NCBI GenBank assembly: GCA_016709575.1 | Contig: JADJMM010000003.1 | Span: forward strand, 124,001-188,000 | DNA length: 64,000 bases | From: Sphingobacteriaceae bacterium | GTDB taxonomy: Bacteria; Bacteroidota; Bacteroidia; B-17B0; Aurantibacillaceae | Direction: 5' to 3' | In this document: positions 38,603 to 49,240 of the stretch, in pieces | How positions within the stretch are numbered: the stretch's first letter is position 1 | Layout of the letters: each line of letters starts with the position of its first letter | The notes under the pieces: model-generated | Database searches by the model: none | Seen by the model: only the letters and a program-made list of their open reading frames with translations | What the model was told of the DNA's origin: nothing | Program-made: the position numbers and the translations under genes

Positions 38603-39412
38603 TTACTTTTTGGTGCAAACCACCTGGTTCTTATACTTTAAATTTACTGTCGAATATTTATTCCAATTATCAGTTTTGTTTAAACCTTCTCTGTAAAATA
38701 ATTTTAACTTTTCAAATTTCTCTGCAATATCGGTTGCATCTCCAAATATTATTTTATGATTTCCTATTGACGGATACATTTCAAATTCTTTTTCCTTGTT
38801 GATGCTTAACTGGTGAATCAAACTATTTAGTAAAGTATCTTTTGTAATATAATTCGCCATTTCATAAATATCATCCAGTAAACTTACTTCACTAAAAATT
38901 TCGTTTTTAGCGATATCATTTACTGAAAACATATAACGTCTTGAGTATGGTTCGTGAATTTCGCCATTCACTATTAAAACTCTTGCTGTGTACTTATCGC
39001 TTAATGGCATCAATTTACTTTGTGTATCGATGTAATAACTTTCGCCACCCATAGTTAAAACTCTAACCAATGGCGTGCGTTGTTTAACATTGATTTTTAT
39101 ATCTCCATTCACGTCTACACTGAAATCAGCGTTTTCAATTGCAGGATGAGAATTTAATGCTTTTTCAAGAGCGTTGATGTCGATATTTTTTACTTCTGCG
39201 TTTAGGAGTTTATCCTGACGCTCATTAAAAAATTCTTTCACATCATCTTCATCCACAAAATCATTTTGGCCGGTAGTACTAACAGTGATATCAATATTTT
39301 CTGCTTTAACTTCTCTTTCTTTTTTGTTTACAAAAGCTAAAGAGGTCATTAAGCCCGATAATGCAATAATCCAAAGAACTGTAACTAATATTTTTTTATA
39401 ATTAATCTTCAT
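38603..39412 (-). CDS. ftsQ: cell division protein FtsQ
   Basis: A 269-residue bitopic membrane protein of the FtsQ/DivIB family. It has a short cytoplasmic N-terminus (MKINYKK), one transmembrane helix at about 8-27 (ILVTVLWIIALSGLMTSLAFV), and a POTRA domain (about 40-115, including ENADFSVDVNGDIKINVKQRTPLVRV). The FtsQ beta domain (YYIDTQSKLMPLSDKYTARVLIVNG) is followed by a variable tail. It links FtsK-type early proteins to FtsL/FtsI in the divisome. The start codon is directly next to the murC stop, consistent with one operon. Confidence 0.92.
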   Translation of the reverse strand: MKINYKKILVTVLWIIALSGLMTSLAFVNKKEREVKAENIDITVSTTGQNDFVDEDDVKEFFNERQDKLLNAEVKNIDINALEKALNSHPAIENADFSVDVNGDIKINVKQRTPLVRVLTMGGESYYIDTQSKLMPLSDKYTARVLIVNGEIHEPYSRRYMFSVNDIAKNEIFSEVSLLDDIYEMANYITKDTLLNSLIHQLSINKEKEFEMYPSIGNHKIIFGDATDIAEKFEKLKLFYREGLNKTDNWNKYSTVNLKYKNQVVCTKK

Positions 39413-40798
39413 TTATCTTTTCCCCAGCATTTCCTCTATTGGTTGTACAAACTTATCTATATCTCCCGCTCCCATCGTTAACAAGACTTCAAGAGGTTTA
39501 TCTTTTAAAAACTCGAGCAGGTTTTCTTTTTTTACCAAATGCTTTTGTTTCGATTTCATTTTGTCGAGCAACATTTGTGATGTTACCCCTTCCATCGGTA
39601 ATTCGCGTGCCGGATAGATGTCGAGCAAAATGCACTCGTCCAATAAATCCAGACTTTCAGCAAAAGCATCCGCAAAATCGCGGGTTCTTGAGAACAAGTG
39701 TGGTTGAAATACACCGGTAATCTTTTTATAGGGATACAATTGCTTGGCTGCACCGATAGCTGCTTTCAATTCTTCGGGATGATGAGCGTAATCATCAACA
39801 TAAACCAAGTTTTTTGTTTTTACCCTGTAATCGAATCTGCGTTTAACACCTTGAAAAGAACGTAATCCTTCTTTAATTTTATCAGCTTTAACTCCTAACT
39901 GTTGAGCAATTGCTACTGCAGCAATTGAATTTTCAACATTGTGTAAGCCCGGAAGCCCAATGGTGACGCCAGTTACAGCCTCTACCTCGCTTTTTATATT
40001 GTAATGAAATTCTCCACCTTCCACCTTGATCGATTCAGCACAATATCCCGTATTTAAATTTAGTGAGTAGATGAGCCTCTTATCGGTGAGCTTCAATTCG
40101 TTATCAACATTTTTTTTAACAATCAGAACACCTCCTTTTTTCACCTGTTTCGAGAACAAAAGATAGCTTTCATGCATCGCATCCTTGTTACCGTAAATAT
40201 CTAAGTGATCTGCATCAACACTTGTAATAACAGCTATTTGAGGAAAAAGAGTTAAGAAAGAACGGTCGTACTCATCCGCTTCAACAACAACGTATGCATC
40301 TTTGTCGTTGGGGTCGCCCAAAAGCAAATTAGTGCCATAATTTTTCGAAATCCCTCCCATGAATGAGTAACAATTGATGCCGGCAGTCTTCAATAAGTGA
40401 GTGACTAGCGTTGTGGTTGTTGTTTTACCGTGAGTTCCAGCAATGGCAATAGTTTTAAATTGTTTGGTAATCTCACCTAAAACTTCCGACCTCTTTTTTA
40501 TAACGTAATTATTGGAGGTTAAATACACATATTCGGCATGATTTACAGGAACGGCCGGGGTGTAAACTATCAAAACCTCCTCAGGTTTATAGTTGGAAAG
40601 TGTTTTTTTTAGGAGTTCAACGTCTTCGGTATAATGACAAGGAATTTTTTCGTTTTCGAGTTCAACTGTTAAGGTGCTCGACGTTTTGTCGTAACCATAA
40701 ACCGTTTTTCCATAATGATTAAAATAACGGGCAAGCGCACTCATACCGATACCGCCGATACCAAGGAAATAATAAAGTTTATAGTCCAGAATTTTCAT
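39413..40798 (-). CDS. murC: UDP-N-acetylmuramate--L-alanine ligase
   Basis: A 461-residue cytosolic Mur ligase that adds L-Ala to UDP-MurNAc, the first amino acid of the peptide stem. It has a Rossmann-like UDP-binding start (FLGIGGIGMSALARY), the ATP P-loop GTHGKTTTT at about 121-129, the central EADEYDRSFL and SVDADHLDIYG motifs, and C-terminal DDYAHHPEELKA. Length and motif spacing are normal, with no break. Its start overlaps the murG stop by four bases, so translation is coupled. Confidence 0.96.
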   Translation of the reverse strand: MKILDYKLYYFLGIGGIGMSALARYFNHYGKTVYGYDKTSSTLTVELENEKIPCHYTEDVELLKKTLSNYKPEEVLIVYTPAVPVNHAEYVYLTSNNYVIKKRSEVLGEITKQFKTIAIAGTHGKTTTTTLVTHLLKTAGINCYSFMGGISKNYGTNLLLGDPNDKDAYVVVEADEYDRSFLTLFPQIAVITSVDADHLDIYGNKDAMHESYLLFSKQVKKGGVLIVKKNVDNELKLTDKRLIYSLNLNTGYCAESIKVEGGEFHYNIKSEVEAVTGVTIGLPGLHNVENSIAAVAIAQQLGVKADKIKEGLRSFQGVKRRFDYRVKTKNLVYVDDYAHHPEELKAAIGAAKQLYPYKKITGVFQPHLFSRTRDFADAFAESLDLLDECILLDIYPARELPMEGVTSQMLLDKMKSKQKHLVKKENLLEFLKDKPLEVLLTMGAGDIDKFVQPIEEMLGKR

Positions 40799-41901
40799 TT
40801 ATAGTTTGCCAGTTTCAATACTTCTTTAGCGATAACATTAGCTGAGTTTAACAGAGCCAATGCACCAATATTTTTTTGTAATTCGTGTTGTTTGTTGGAA
40901 TCATTCATTAAAGCAATTGCTTCTTTAACCAACTTCTCTTTCGCTTCATTATCTCTAACCAAAATTGCAGCATTCTTATTCACCAACGACATGGCATTTT
41001 TAGTTTGATGATCTTCTGCTGCAGTTAATAAAGGAACCAGAATCGCAGGCTTCTTCACAATACACAATTCAGAAACTGCTCCCGCCCCTGCTCTTGAGAT
41101 TACACAATCTGCTACAGCATATCCCAAATCCATTCTTGAAATAAAGTCAACCGCATTTATATTTTTATCTTTAAACGCGGCGGTTTGCTGTTTTGCTGTT
41201 TCAAAATATGGTTTTCCTGTTTGCCAAATGAGTTGAATGTTGTTATCTGCTAAAGCTTGAAGTCCGGAACCCATTGCTTCGTTAATTCCTTTTGCGCCTA
41301 AACTTCCGCCAACAACCAATAATGTTTTTTTGTTTGGGTCGAGATTAAAGAATTTTTGTCCTTCACTTCTTTTTTGCTCCACATCTTTAATATCTTGTCG
41401 AACCGGGTTACCAGTTAAAATAATTTTTTCTTTGGGGAAGAATTGCTCCATTCCTTCATACGCCACACAAATCTTACTTGCTTTTTTAGAGAGCCATTTA
41501 TTTGTTACACCCGCGTAAGAATTTTGTTCTTGTATTAAAGCAGGAATTCCCATTGAAGTTGCGGCTCTTAGTAGTGGTCCGCTGGCATAACCGCCTGTTC
41601 CCACAACAACATCAGGTTTAAATTCTTTTACAATTGAACGCGCTTTAAAAATACTTTTAAGAAGTAGAAACGGGAATTTTAAATTGGCTAATGTTAACTT
41701 ACGTTGAATGCCTGCAATTGGTAAACCAATTATTTTGTAACCAGCCGCAGGAACTTTTTCCATCTCCATTTTTCCCAATGCACCAACAAAAAGAATTTCA
41801 ACATCCGGAACTATGGATTTGATTTCATTAGCAATAGATACTGCCGGAAAAATATGACCGCCTGTTCCGCCGCCACTCAATATGATCTTAAGCCGACTCA
41901 A
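40795..41901 (-). CDS. murG: undecaprenyl-PP-MurNAc-pentapeptide GlcNAc transferase
   Basis: A 368-residue peripheral membrane GT-B glycosyltransferase that converts lipid I to lipid II. Family features are the N-terminal lipid-I loop SGGGTGGHIFPAVSIA at 9-24, the second G loop GTGGYASGPLL, LIQEQNSYAGVTNKW, the third loop VVGGSLGAKGINEA, and the donor site SRAGAGAVSELCIVKKPAILVP. All are intact. It overlaps murC by four bases downstream and ftsW by 14 bases upstream. Confidence 0.96.
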   Translation of the reverse strand: MSRLKIILSGGGTGGHIFPAVSIANEIKSIVPDVEILFVGALGKMEMEKVPAAGYKIIGLPIAGIQRKLTLANLKFPFLLLKSIFKARSIVKEFKPDVVVGTGGYASGPLLRAATSMGIPALIQEQNSYAGVTNKWLSKKASKICVAYEGMEQFFPKEKIILTGNPVRQDIKDVEQKRSEGQKFFNLDPNKKTLLVVGGSLGAKGINEAMGSGLQALADNNIQLIWQTGKPYFETAKQQTAAFKDKNINAVDFISRMDLGYAVADCVISRAGAGAVSELCIVKKPAILVPLLTAAEDHQTKNAMSLVNKNAAILVRDNEAKEKLVKEAIALMNDSNKQHELQKNIGALALLNSANVIAKEVLKLANYK

Positions 41902-43036
41902 GGTTCTCTTCTGTTTTATCTTCGCTGCTGCGACTTACACTTAAAATAATTCCGATAGCAATACAAGTGAACCAAATTGAAGTTCCACCCATACTAACTA
42001 AAGGCAAAGGTTGACCAGTTACAGGAAATAAATTCACAGCAACCGCCATATTAATTAATGCCTGAAACACTAAACTGAATGCTAATCCTCCTGCTAAAAA
42101 TCCACCGAAGGTTTTATCGGTATCCCGCATAATTTTTATACCGCGGAATAAAAATATCATGTAGAGGAATAGCATTATGAATCCTAATGCCAATCCATAC
42201 TCCTCAATTATAATAGCGTAAATAAAATCGGAAGATGCTTGTGGTAAAAATGCGCGCTGAGTACTGTTACCTGGTCCCTTACCAATTACACCACCTGTAG
42301 CGATTGCGATTTTTGCCTGTTCACTTTGATAATTACTTTTTGAATCCCCTTTCGAGAAATTTTCAATACGTGCCTTCCAAGTTGCCCCGCGTGGAATTGC
42401 ATTTGGAAATTGATAAACAACAACTCCTAATAGCAACGCAAATAACATACAAGCACCAACAATTAAAAGCATGAATTTCACTTTTATTCTTCCAACGAAC
42501 ATTAAAAACAAACAATTCAAAAACAATAAAGCTGCAGTTGAAAAGTTGGCCGGTAATATTAAAGCGCATATTATTCCTATTGGAACTAGAAGGTATTTTA
42601 AAACTGCTTTAAACTCTACTAATTGTTCTTGCTTTGTAGTTAGCACACGCGCTACGTACATAATCAACATCAACTTTGCTACGTCCGAAGACTGAAAAGT
42701 TAAACCTATACCTGGAATTGGAATCCAACGGTTAGCTTCTCCTGCACTTACTCCACTTAATAATGTATATAATAGTAAAGGAATTGAAAGTATAAATCCG
42801 ATTTGCGCAACTTTAGAGAACACCGTGTACTTTATCTTATGAAACAGGTAGGCCAAACCAAATCCCAATGAAATAATAGCCATATGTTTTATTAAATAGT
42901 ACTCAGTGTTTCCTTGCTTAAATTTATGTGCAAGCGTTACAATGGCGCTATAAACCACCAATATAGAGATAAGCGACAATAACATCATTATTGCCCATAT
43001 CACCTTATCGCCTTTTAAATAATTAAAAAACTTCAT
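41888..43036 (-). CDS. ftsW: peptidoglycan glycosyltransferase FtsW
   Basis: A 382-residue SEDS-family integral membrane protein with about ten transmembrane segments. It polymerises lipid II at the septum together with FtsI. Conserved SEDS features are the loop GEANRWIPIPGIGLTFQSSDVAKLML (including the Arg-Trp pair), the large extracellular loop with KIAIATGGVIGKGPGNSTQRAFLPQASSDFIYA, EEYGLALGF, and VTGQPLPLVSMGGTS near the C-terminus. It lies between murD and murG in the usual order and overlaps murG by 14 bases. Confidence 0.95.
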   Translation of the reverse strand: MKFFNYLKGDKVIWAIMMLLSLISILVVYSAIVTLAHKFKQGNTEYYLIKHMAIISLGFGLAYLFHKIKYTVFSKVAQIGFILSIPLLLYTLLSGVSAGEANRWIPIPGIGLTFQSSDVAKLMLIMYVARVLTTKQEQLVEFKAVLKYLLVPIGIICALILPANFSTAALLFLNCLFLMFVGRIKVKFMLLIVGACMLFALLLGVVVYQFPNAIPRGATWKARIENFSKGDSKSNYQSEQAKIAIATGGVIGKGPGNSTQRAFLPQASSDFIYAIIIEEYGLALGFIMLFLYMIFLFRGIKIMRDTDKTFGGFLAGGLAFSLVFQALINMAVAVNLFPVTGQPLPLVSMGGTSIWFTCIAIGIILSVSRSSEDKTEENLESA

Positions 43037-43055
43037 AGCGCTCTCGCTTTTAAAT

Positions 43056-44399
43056 TTATAATCCTCTTACAGCTCCTTTAAATTGCATACCACGGTCTTC
43101 ATAGTTTTGAAACAAATCAAAACTTGCACAAGCCGGAGATAACAATACTGCTTCACCTTTTTTTGCTAATTTGTAAGATGCTGCAACTGCTTCTGCTGCT
43201 GTTTTAGTTTCAACAATTGTTTCTACTAAACCACCAAATGCTTTGATGATTTTTGAATTGTCGACACCTAAACAAACAATAGCTTTTACTTTTGCTTTAA
43301 CGATTTCAGTCAATTCGTTATAGTCGTTGCCTTTGTCTTGTCCACCGCAAATCCAAACAGTTGGTTTTTCCATGCTTTCTAAAGCATACCATGCTGAGTT
43401 TACGTTAGTGGCTTTTGAGTCGTTAATGAATTCAATTCCATTTACAGAAGCTACAAACTCCAAACGGTGTTCAACGTTTTGGAAATCTTGTAAACTTTCG
43501 CGGATGGTTTCTTTGCGTACGTCTACGATACGTGCTGCTAATGAAGCGGCCATTGAATTGTAAACGTTATGTTTACCTTGCAGAGCTAATTGTTCAATTG
43601 TCATAATTAAGGGATTTTGGTTTTTATAGGTTAGGGTTAATTGGTTCTCGTTTAAATAAGCGCCTTCTCCTTCGATTTTTTTTTTAATACTGAAAGGCAC
43701 TTTCTCTGCTTTTATTTCATGATGCTTTATAAATTCTTCCATCACTACATCATCTGCACAATAAACAAAAGCATCTTCTTTGGTTTGGTTCTGTGTAATT
43801 CTGAATTTCGATTTTGTATAATTTTCAAATTTGTAATCATAACGATCTAAATGATCCGGTGTGATGTTTAACAACACAGCCACATCTGCTTTAAACTTGT
43901 ACATATCGTCTAATTGAAAACTGCTCAATTCTAAAACGTAGTAATCAAAATTTTCAGTCGCTACTTGGTATGCAAAACTCTTTCCCACATTTCCTCCCAA
44001 ACCGACATTGTATCCGGCTTTTTTAAGAATATGGTAAGTCAACATCGTTGTTGTTGTTTTACCATTGCTACCTGTAATACATATTTTCTTAGCATTGGTA
44101 TAACGTCCGGCAAATTCTATTTCGGATATAACAGGAATATTTTTTGCTTTTAGTTTTTGTACCATTTCTGCTTTTTCAGGAATACCAGGGCTTTTAATAA
44201 CCTCTGTTGCATTCAATACTAATTCTTCACTGTGTTTTCCTTCTTCAAATGCAATGTTGTTCTCTTGTAATGGTGTTTTGTATTTTTCTTTAATCACACC
44301 TTTATCCGAAACAAAAACTTCATAGCCTTTCTGTTTAGCCAGTATTGCACTACCTACTCCGCTTTCGCCACTGCCTAATATGACCATTCTCTTTTTCAA
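43056..44399 (-). CDS. murD: UDP-N-acetylmuramoyl-alanine--D-glutamate ligase
   Basis: A 447-residue Mur ligase adding D-Glu to UDP-MurNAc-L-Ala. It has the N-terminal nucleotide-sugar site GSGESGVGSAIL at 9-20, VIKSPGIP, and the P-loop GSNGKTTTT at 110-118. The central domain motif ITPDHLDRYD is followed by FINDSKATNVNSAWYAL and the C-terminal WICGGQDKGNDY and LLSPACASFDLFQNYEDRG. All regions expected for the family are present. The start codon lies next to the mraY stop. Confidence 0.96.
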   Translation of the reverse strand: MKKRMVILGSGESGVGSAILAKQKGYEVFVSDKGVIKEKYKTPLQENNIAFEEGKHSEELVLNATEVIKSPGIPEKAEMVQKLKAKNIPVISEIEFAGRYTNAKKICITGSNGKTTTTMLTYHILKKAGYNVGLGGNVGKSFAYQVATENFDYYVLELSSFQLDDMYKFKADVAVLLNITPDHLDRYDYKFENYTKSKFRITQNQTKEDAFVYCADDVVMEEFIKHHEIKAEKVPFSIKKKIEGEGAYLNENQLTLTYKNQNPLIMTIEQLALQGKHNVYNSMAASLAARIVDVRKETIRESLQDFQNVEHRLEFVASVNGIEFINDSKATNVNSAWYALESMEKPTVWICGGQDKGNDYNELTEIVKAKVKAIVCLGVDNSKIIKAFGGLVETIVETKTAAEAVAASYKLAKKGEAVLLSPACASFDLFQNYEDRGMQFKGAVRGL

Positions 44400-45659
44400 T
44401 TATCTTAACTTAAGAGTTACAATGGTTAATACTGCTAATGCTAATCCGATAATAAAAAAGCGCATCACAATTTTTGATTCATGCATACCTACTTTTTGGT
44501 AATGATGGTGTAATGGTGCCATTTTAAATAAACGATGCGTTTGTGCATATTCTAATCCACGCTTTTTCTTTTGGTACTTGAAATAGAATACTTGCATGAT
44601 TACAGAAAGATTCTCCACTAAAAACACACCGCATAAAATAGGAATCAATAATTCTTTACGGATAGCAATTGCGAATACTGCAATGATTCCTCCAATTGCT
44701 AAACTTCCTGTATCTCCCATAAATACTTGAGCGGGGAATGAATTATACCACAAGAAACCAACGCACGCTCCAATAAAAGCAGCAATGAATACCACCAGCT
44801 CACCGGTGTTTGGCAAATACATGATGTTTAAGTAATCTGCGAAAATTTTGTTACCCGATACGTAGGCAAGAATTCCAAGTGTAACACCAATGATAGCACT
44901 CGTTCCAGCTGCTAATCCATCAATACCATCTGTAATGTTTGCGCCGTTTGATACAGCGGTAACAATTAGTATCACCATCGGAATAAAAATCAGCCATCCG
45001 TATTTAGCACAATCATCACAAACCCACGAAATAAATTTTCCATAATCCAATTCATTATTCTTCATGAATGGAATTGTAGTCTTTAATGTCTTGATTGGTT
45101 TCTCAGCATATTTAGGAGCATTGATACTTGCTTCGGTTTGAGCTGTTACATCTCCCAAATGATTTGCCGTTCTTTCAATACGTTCCTTAATCACAACATC
45201 AGGATGAAAATATAAAGTGCAGCCAACTATTAATCCAATCCCAACCTGACCGATAATTTTGAATTTACCCTGTAAGCCTTCTTTATTTTTCTTAAATACT
45301 TTTATGTAATCATCCAAGAAACCAATTCCTCCTAACCAAATAGTGGAGATAATCATTAAGAGAATGTAGATATTAAAAACTTTTGCAAATAATAATGTAG
45401 GAATTATAATACCGGCGATGATAATTAAACCACCCATTGTTGGTGTTCCTGTCTTTTGAACTTGTCCTTCTAAACCTAATTCGCGGATAGTTTCACCAAT
45501 TTGTTTTTTGCGGATATAATTAATGATGCGTTTACCAAATACCAATGTGATAAATAAGGAAGCCATCAATGCTAATGCCGCACGGAACGAAATGTATTGA
45601 AATACACCTGCACCGGGGAAATCCATTTTATCTAAATATTGAAATAAATAGTATAGCAT
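44400..45659 (-). CDS. mraY: phospho-N-acetylmuramoyl-pentapeptide transferase
   Basis: A 419-residue polytopic membrane enzyme that transfers phospho-MurNAc-pentapeptide to undecaprenyl phosphate, forming lipid I. Diagnostic motifs are GTPTMGGLIII near 71-82, the catalytic Asp pair in GGIGFLDDYIKVF, NGANITDGIDGLAAG, FMGDTGSLAIGG, and the cytosolic His cluster MAPLHHHYQ near the C-terminus. About ten hydrophobic segments are evident. An insertion of ~60 residues between the third and fourth motifs, typical of Bacteroidota MraY, explains the length above the usual 360. It lies one base from murE. Confidence 0.96.
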   Translation of the reverse strand: MLYYLFQYLDKMDFPGAGVFQYISFRAALALMASLFITLVFGKRIINYIRKKQIGETIRELGLEGQVQKTGTPTMGGLIIIAGIIIPTLLFAKVFNIYILLMIISTIWLGGIGFLDDYIKVFKKNKEGLQGKFKIIGQVGIGLIVGCTLYFHPDVVIKERIERTANHLGDVTAQTEASINAPKYAEKPIKTLKTTIPFMKNNELDYGKFISWVCDDCAKYGWLIFIPMVILIVTAVSNGANITDGIDGLAAGTSAIIGVTLGILAYVSGNKIFADYLNIMYLPNTGELVVFIAAFIGACVGFLWYNSFPAQVFMGDTGSLAIGGIIAVFAIAIRKELLIPILCGVFLVENLSVIMQVFYFKYQKKKRGLEYAQTHRLFKMAPLHHHYQKVGMHESKIVMRFFIIGLALAVLTIVTLKLR

Positions 45660-45660
45660 T

Positions 45661-47123
45661 TTATATTCCTAATGTTTTAATGTTCTCTTTTAAAATTTCC
45701 ATGTCATCAAAATGATGCTTCACCCCTTTTATCTCCTGGTATTTCTCGTGACCTTTTCCTGCAATTAAAATGATGTCGCCTTTTTGTGCTAAAGTCAAAG
45801 CGGTTTTAATCGCTTCTTTTCTATCGCTGATACGCAAAGTTTTTTTAGCATCAACAACATCAATACCTTTTTGCATTTGATTTAAAATTTCTTCAGGATC
45901 TTCTGTTCTTGGATTATCAGAAGTTAGAATTACTTTGTTGCTGTACTGACAAGCAATACTTGCCATAACAGGACGTTTAGCTGCATCGCGATCGCCACCA
46001 CAACCAACCAGTGTAATAACTTGCTCGTCACCTGTACGGATATCTTTTATGGTTTCTAAAACATTTTTTAAAGCATCCGGTGTATGTGCGTAATCCACAA
46101 TACCAATTACACCACCTTCAGATTTCACATATTCAAAACGACCTTCTACCGAATTTAAGTTGCTAAGTGTAGTAAGAATATTAATCGTGTCTTGTTTTAA
46201 TAAACTCGCCACTGCGTAAACAGCTGTTACATTATAAGCGTTAAATGAGCCGATTAATTTTACCCACACTTCATGATTATTGATGTTGAGTAATAAACCA
46301 TTCAAATGATTTTCTAATATTCTGCATTTGAAATCTGCCACATTTAATAAACTGTAAGAATACTTTTTGCTTTGGTGTTTTGCAACATCACCATTCCGTT
46401 TTTGTCATCTTTATTCGTTAATGCAAAAGCAGTTTCAGGAAGTAAATCAAAAAATTTCTTTTTCGCTTTAATGTATTCATCAAATGTTTTGTGATAATCT
46501 AAATGATCATGTGTGATATTGCTGAAAACAGCACCCGTAAATTGAATGCCTGCAATACGATTTTGTACAACAGCATGTGAACTCACTTCCATAAAAGCAT
46601 ACTCACAACCTTGTTCAACCATCGCTGCCAATAATTCGTTTAATGCTAAAGCATCAGGTGTTGTATGTGTAGAAGGAATAACTGTGGTATTGATTTTATT
46701 TTCTACTGTAGATAATAAACCAACATTACAGCCTAAGGTTCTGAATAAATTAAATAATAAAGTAACTGTAGTTGTTTTTCCATTTGTACCGGTAACACCA
46801 ACTAACTTTATTTTTTGGGAAGGATTATCAAAATAATTACAGGCAATAAATCCTAATGCAAAAGTAGAATCAGCCACTTTTACGTAGGTGATATTATCGC
46901 GCATTACTTCAGGAACTTCTTCACAAACAATTGCAGCAGCCCCAGCTTCAATGGCTTTTTCAATAAACTTATGTCCATCAGTTGCAGTACCACGTGTAGC
47001 CACAAATAAAGTATCTTTTTTTACTTTACGTGAATCGAACGTAACCGAAGAAATAGCAACGTGAGTTGAACCCATCACTTCTTCGATGCGCGCTTTATAT
47101 AATATGTCGCTTAATAATTTCAA
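45661..47123 (-). CDS. murE: UDP-MurNAc-tripeptide synthetase MurE, one frameshift
   Basis: A Mur ligase adding the third amino acid. The first part (from ATG 47123) has FDSRKVKKDTLFVA, the P-loop GVTGTNGKTTT at about 109-119, STHTTPDA, and FSNITHDHLDYH. The frame breaks at a T5 run on the plus strand (46374-46378, six expected): NTKAK changes frame to KYSYSLLNVADFKCRILENH. The second part carries GSFNAYNVTAVYAV, VDYAHTPDAL and DNPRTEDP. DNPR is the motif associated with meso-diaminopimelate addition, so this organism most likely has mDAP-type peptidoglycan. The two parts together make about 487 residues, normal for MurE. Confidence 0.94.
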
Positions 47124-49240
47124 TTAACTCAGTATTAAACTAATTTTATCACCTTTATTAAATTTCTTTCCAGCTTCGATGGATTGTTGCTTCACAGTTC
47201 CAACACCGTACAGTTTTACATTAATACCATTGTTCTCTAACAAATACAAAACATCCTTAGCCGACATTCCCTGTAAATTTGGAACAACACCTTTTTTCAA
47301 TAAGCCTTCTACGTTATGTGGCACTAAAACCACTTTTGTAGAATCCGAATAACTTCTGCTTACATATTTATTTTCTTCGCTTGCACTTTTGCTTGGGATA
47401 GAGAATGTTTTGCAAACACCTTCTAATTCGCTGCTTTGTGTTTTAATAACTTCAGGTGCTTTTGTAAGGAGATTTTGTTTTGATTAATTGGTTCGATAAA
47501 ATCTAAACTTCCTGAATACACTTTTTCAGCCACCTCTTTAAATACAGGACCAGCCACTAACCCACCATAATAAATACCATTGCTTGGTGAGTTGATGATA
47601 ACGATACAAGTGTAAAGTGGTTTATCCGCTGGGAAATATCCTACAAAAGAAGCTTGGTATGTTTTTTCGTATTTACCATTCTTCGAAATTTTTGCAGTCC
47701 CTGTTTTTCCTCCAACTTTAAATGCTGTAATATTTAATCCTTTTCCCGAACCATTTTTTACAACACCTTCCATTAATTGTTTTGCCTTGCTTACAGTTTC
47801 TTTTTTTACAACTTGTTCATCTATCACTTCTGTTTCAAAATCTTTAACTACAATTCCGTTACGTTTAATTTCACGAACGAAACTTGGTTTTACCATTTTC
47901 CCACCGTTCGCGATAGCATTGTAAAGAGTTAACGTTTGTAATGGTGTAATTAAACTTTCGTAACCATGACTAATCCATGCTAAAGAAGTACCATACCAAT
48001 CTTTATTTTTAGTTTGTTTAATTCTTGGAATACCTTCGCCCGGAATTGGTAATCCTAAAGGTTGATTTAAATGAAATGAGTTTAACTTATCTATAAACGC
48101 TTGCGGATTTTTTGAATAGTACTTTGTAATTAATTTGGCAACTCCAACGTTTGATGATGTTTCGAAAATACGTTGTACAGTTAAAGTTGGCGTTTCAGGT
48201 GCGTGAGAATCTTTCATCTCTAAATTCGCGAATGTTGCTTTTCCATCACCAACAAACACTTTTTCTTCCAATGAAACATTGTAATCATCAATTACAGCTA
48301 ATAAAGAAGCTAGTTTAAATGTAGAGCCGGGTTCAGTTGCATAACCAATTGCGTAATTTAAATTTTCGAAGTAAGCTGTTGAATCTTTTCCGCCACGTGT
48401 TAAGTTGGCAATCGCTTTCACTTCTCCTGTTTTTACTTCCATCAACACCACACAGCCATAAGAAGCATTATTCTTTACTAATGTTTTTAATAAAGCGTGT
48501 TCAGCTACGTCTTGAATGTTGATATCAATAGTTGTATATAAATCACTTCCGTCTTTCGATTCTACTTCGCTATCGTCATTAATTGGACGCCAAACATCCC
48601 CTGCAATTTTTTGTTTTAGTCGACGACCACTTTCTCCTTTTAAAATACTATCGAAAGCACCTTCTAATCCAACCGGTTTAATGCCGTTATCTGCACGGGA
48701 TAATCCAATAGTACGGGCTGCTAACATTTGAAACGGACGTTCGCGTTTATTAGTTTGAAGTGTAACTAAACCACCGCGGCGACCACGCTTAAATAATGGG
48801 AATGTTTTTAAAGCTTGGAGATTTTTATAAGATACGTTACGCTGAAGAATCACATAATGATCGCCGCTTTCACGGGCGTCATTTAGAATTTTCAAATATT
48901 CCTTTTTGGTTTTGTCACCAAACAAATTACTGAGTTTGTAGGCTAATGAATCTCTGTTCTCCTTGTATATTTTTTTATCAATTCCAGGAACGTTAATATC
49001 AACTGCTACTTCATAATAAGGTAATGAGGTAGCTAAAAGATTTCCGTTAACGTCGAATATATTTCCGCGTACAGCTTCTGTTTCTTCAACTTTAATTGTG
49101 AAGGCTTCAGCTTTAGCTTTCCAAACATCGCCTTCTTTAAATTGAATAACACAAATGCGATATAGAATGGCGAAGGCAAACACGCACATGATAACATATA
49201 CCAAATACGCGCGACTTAATATGTCTTTCTTATTCTCCAC
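47124..49240 (-). CDS. ftsI: septal penicillin-binding protein FtsI with PASTA domain, one frameshift
   Basis: A class B PBP, the transpeptidase of septal peptidoglycan. It has an N-terminal transmembrane helix (AYLVYVIMCVFAFAILY, 11-27), a dimerisation domain, and a transpeptidase domain with Ser306 in EPGSTFKL, TSSNVG (SxN) and GGKTGTAKI (KTG). Near 47473-47476 a T4 run, five expected, shifts the frame: EPINQNK continues as LLTKAPEVIKTQSSELEG and reaches a C-terminal PASTA domain (VVPNLQGMSAKDVLYLLENN). Without repair the protein stops at KHKAAN and loses PASTA. Repaired length is about 705. Start and end abut ftsL and murE. Confidence 0.94.

Noticed and set aside
45661..47123. Two-subunit MurE and a free PASTA protein beside FtsI
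   Set aside because: Adding one base in an A/T run fuses each pair into a protein of normal length with the family's domain order.
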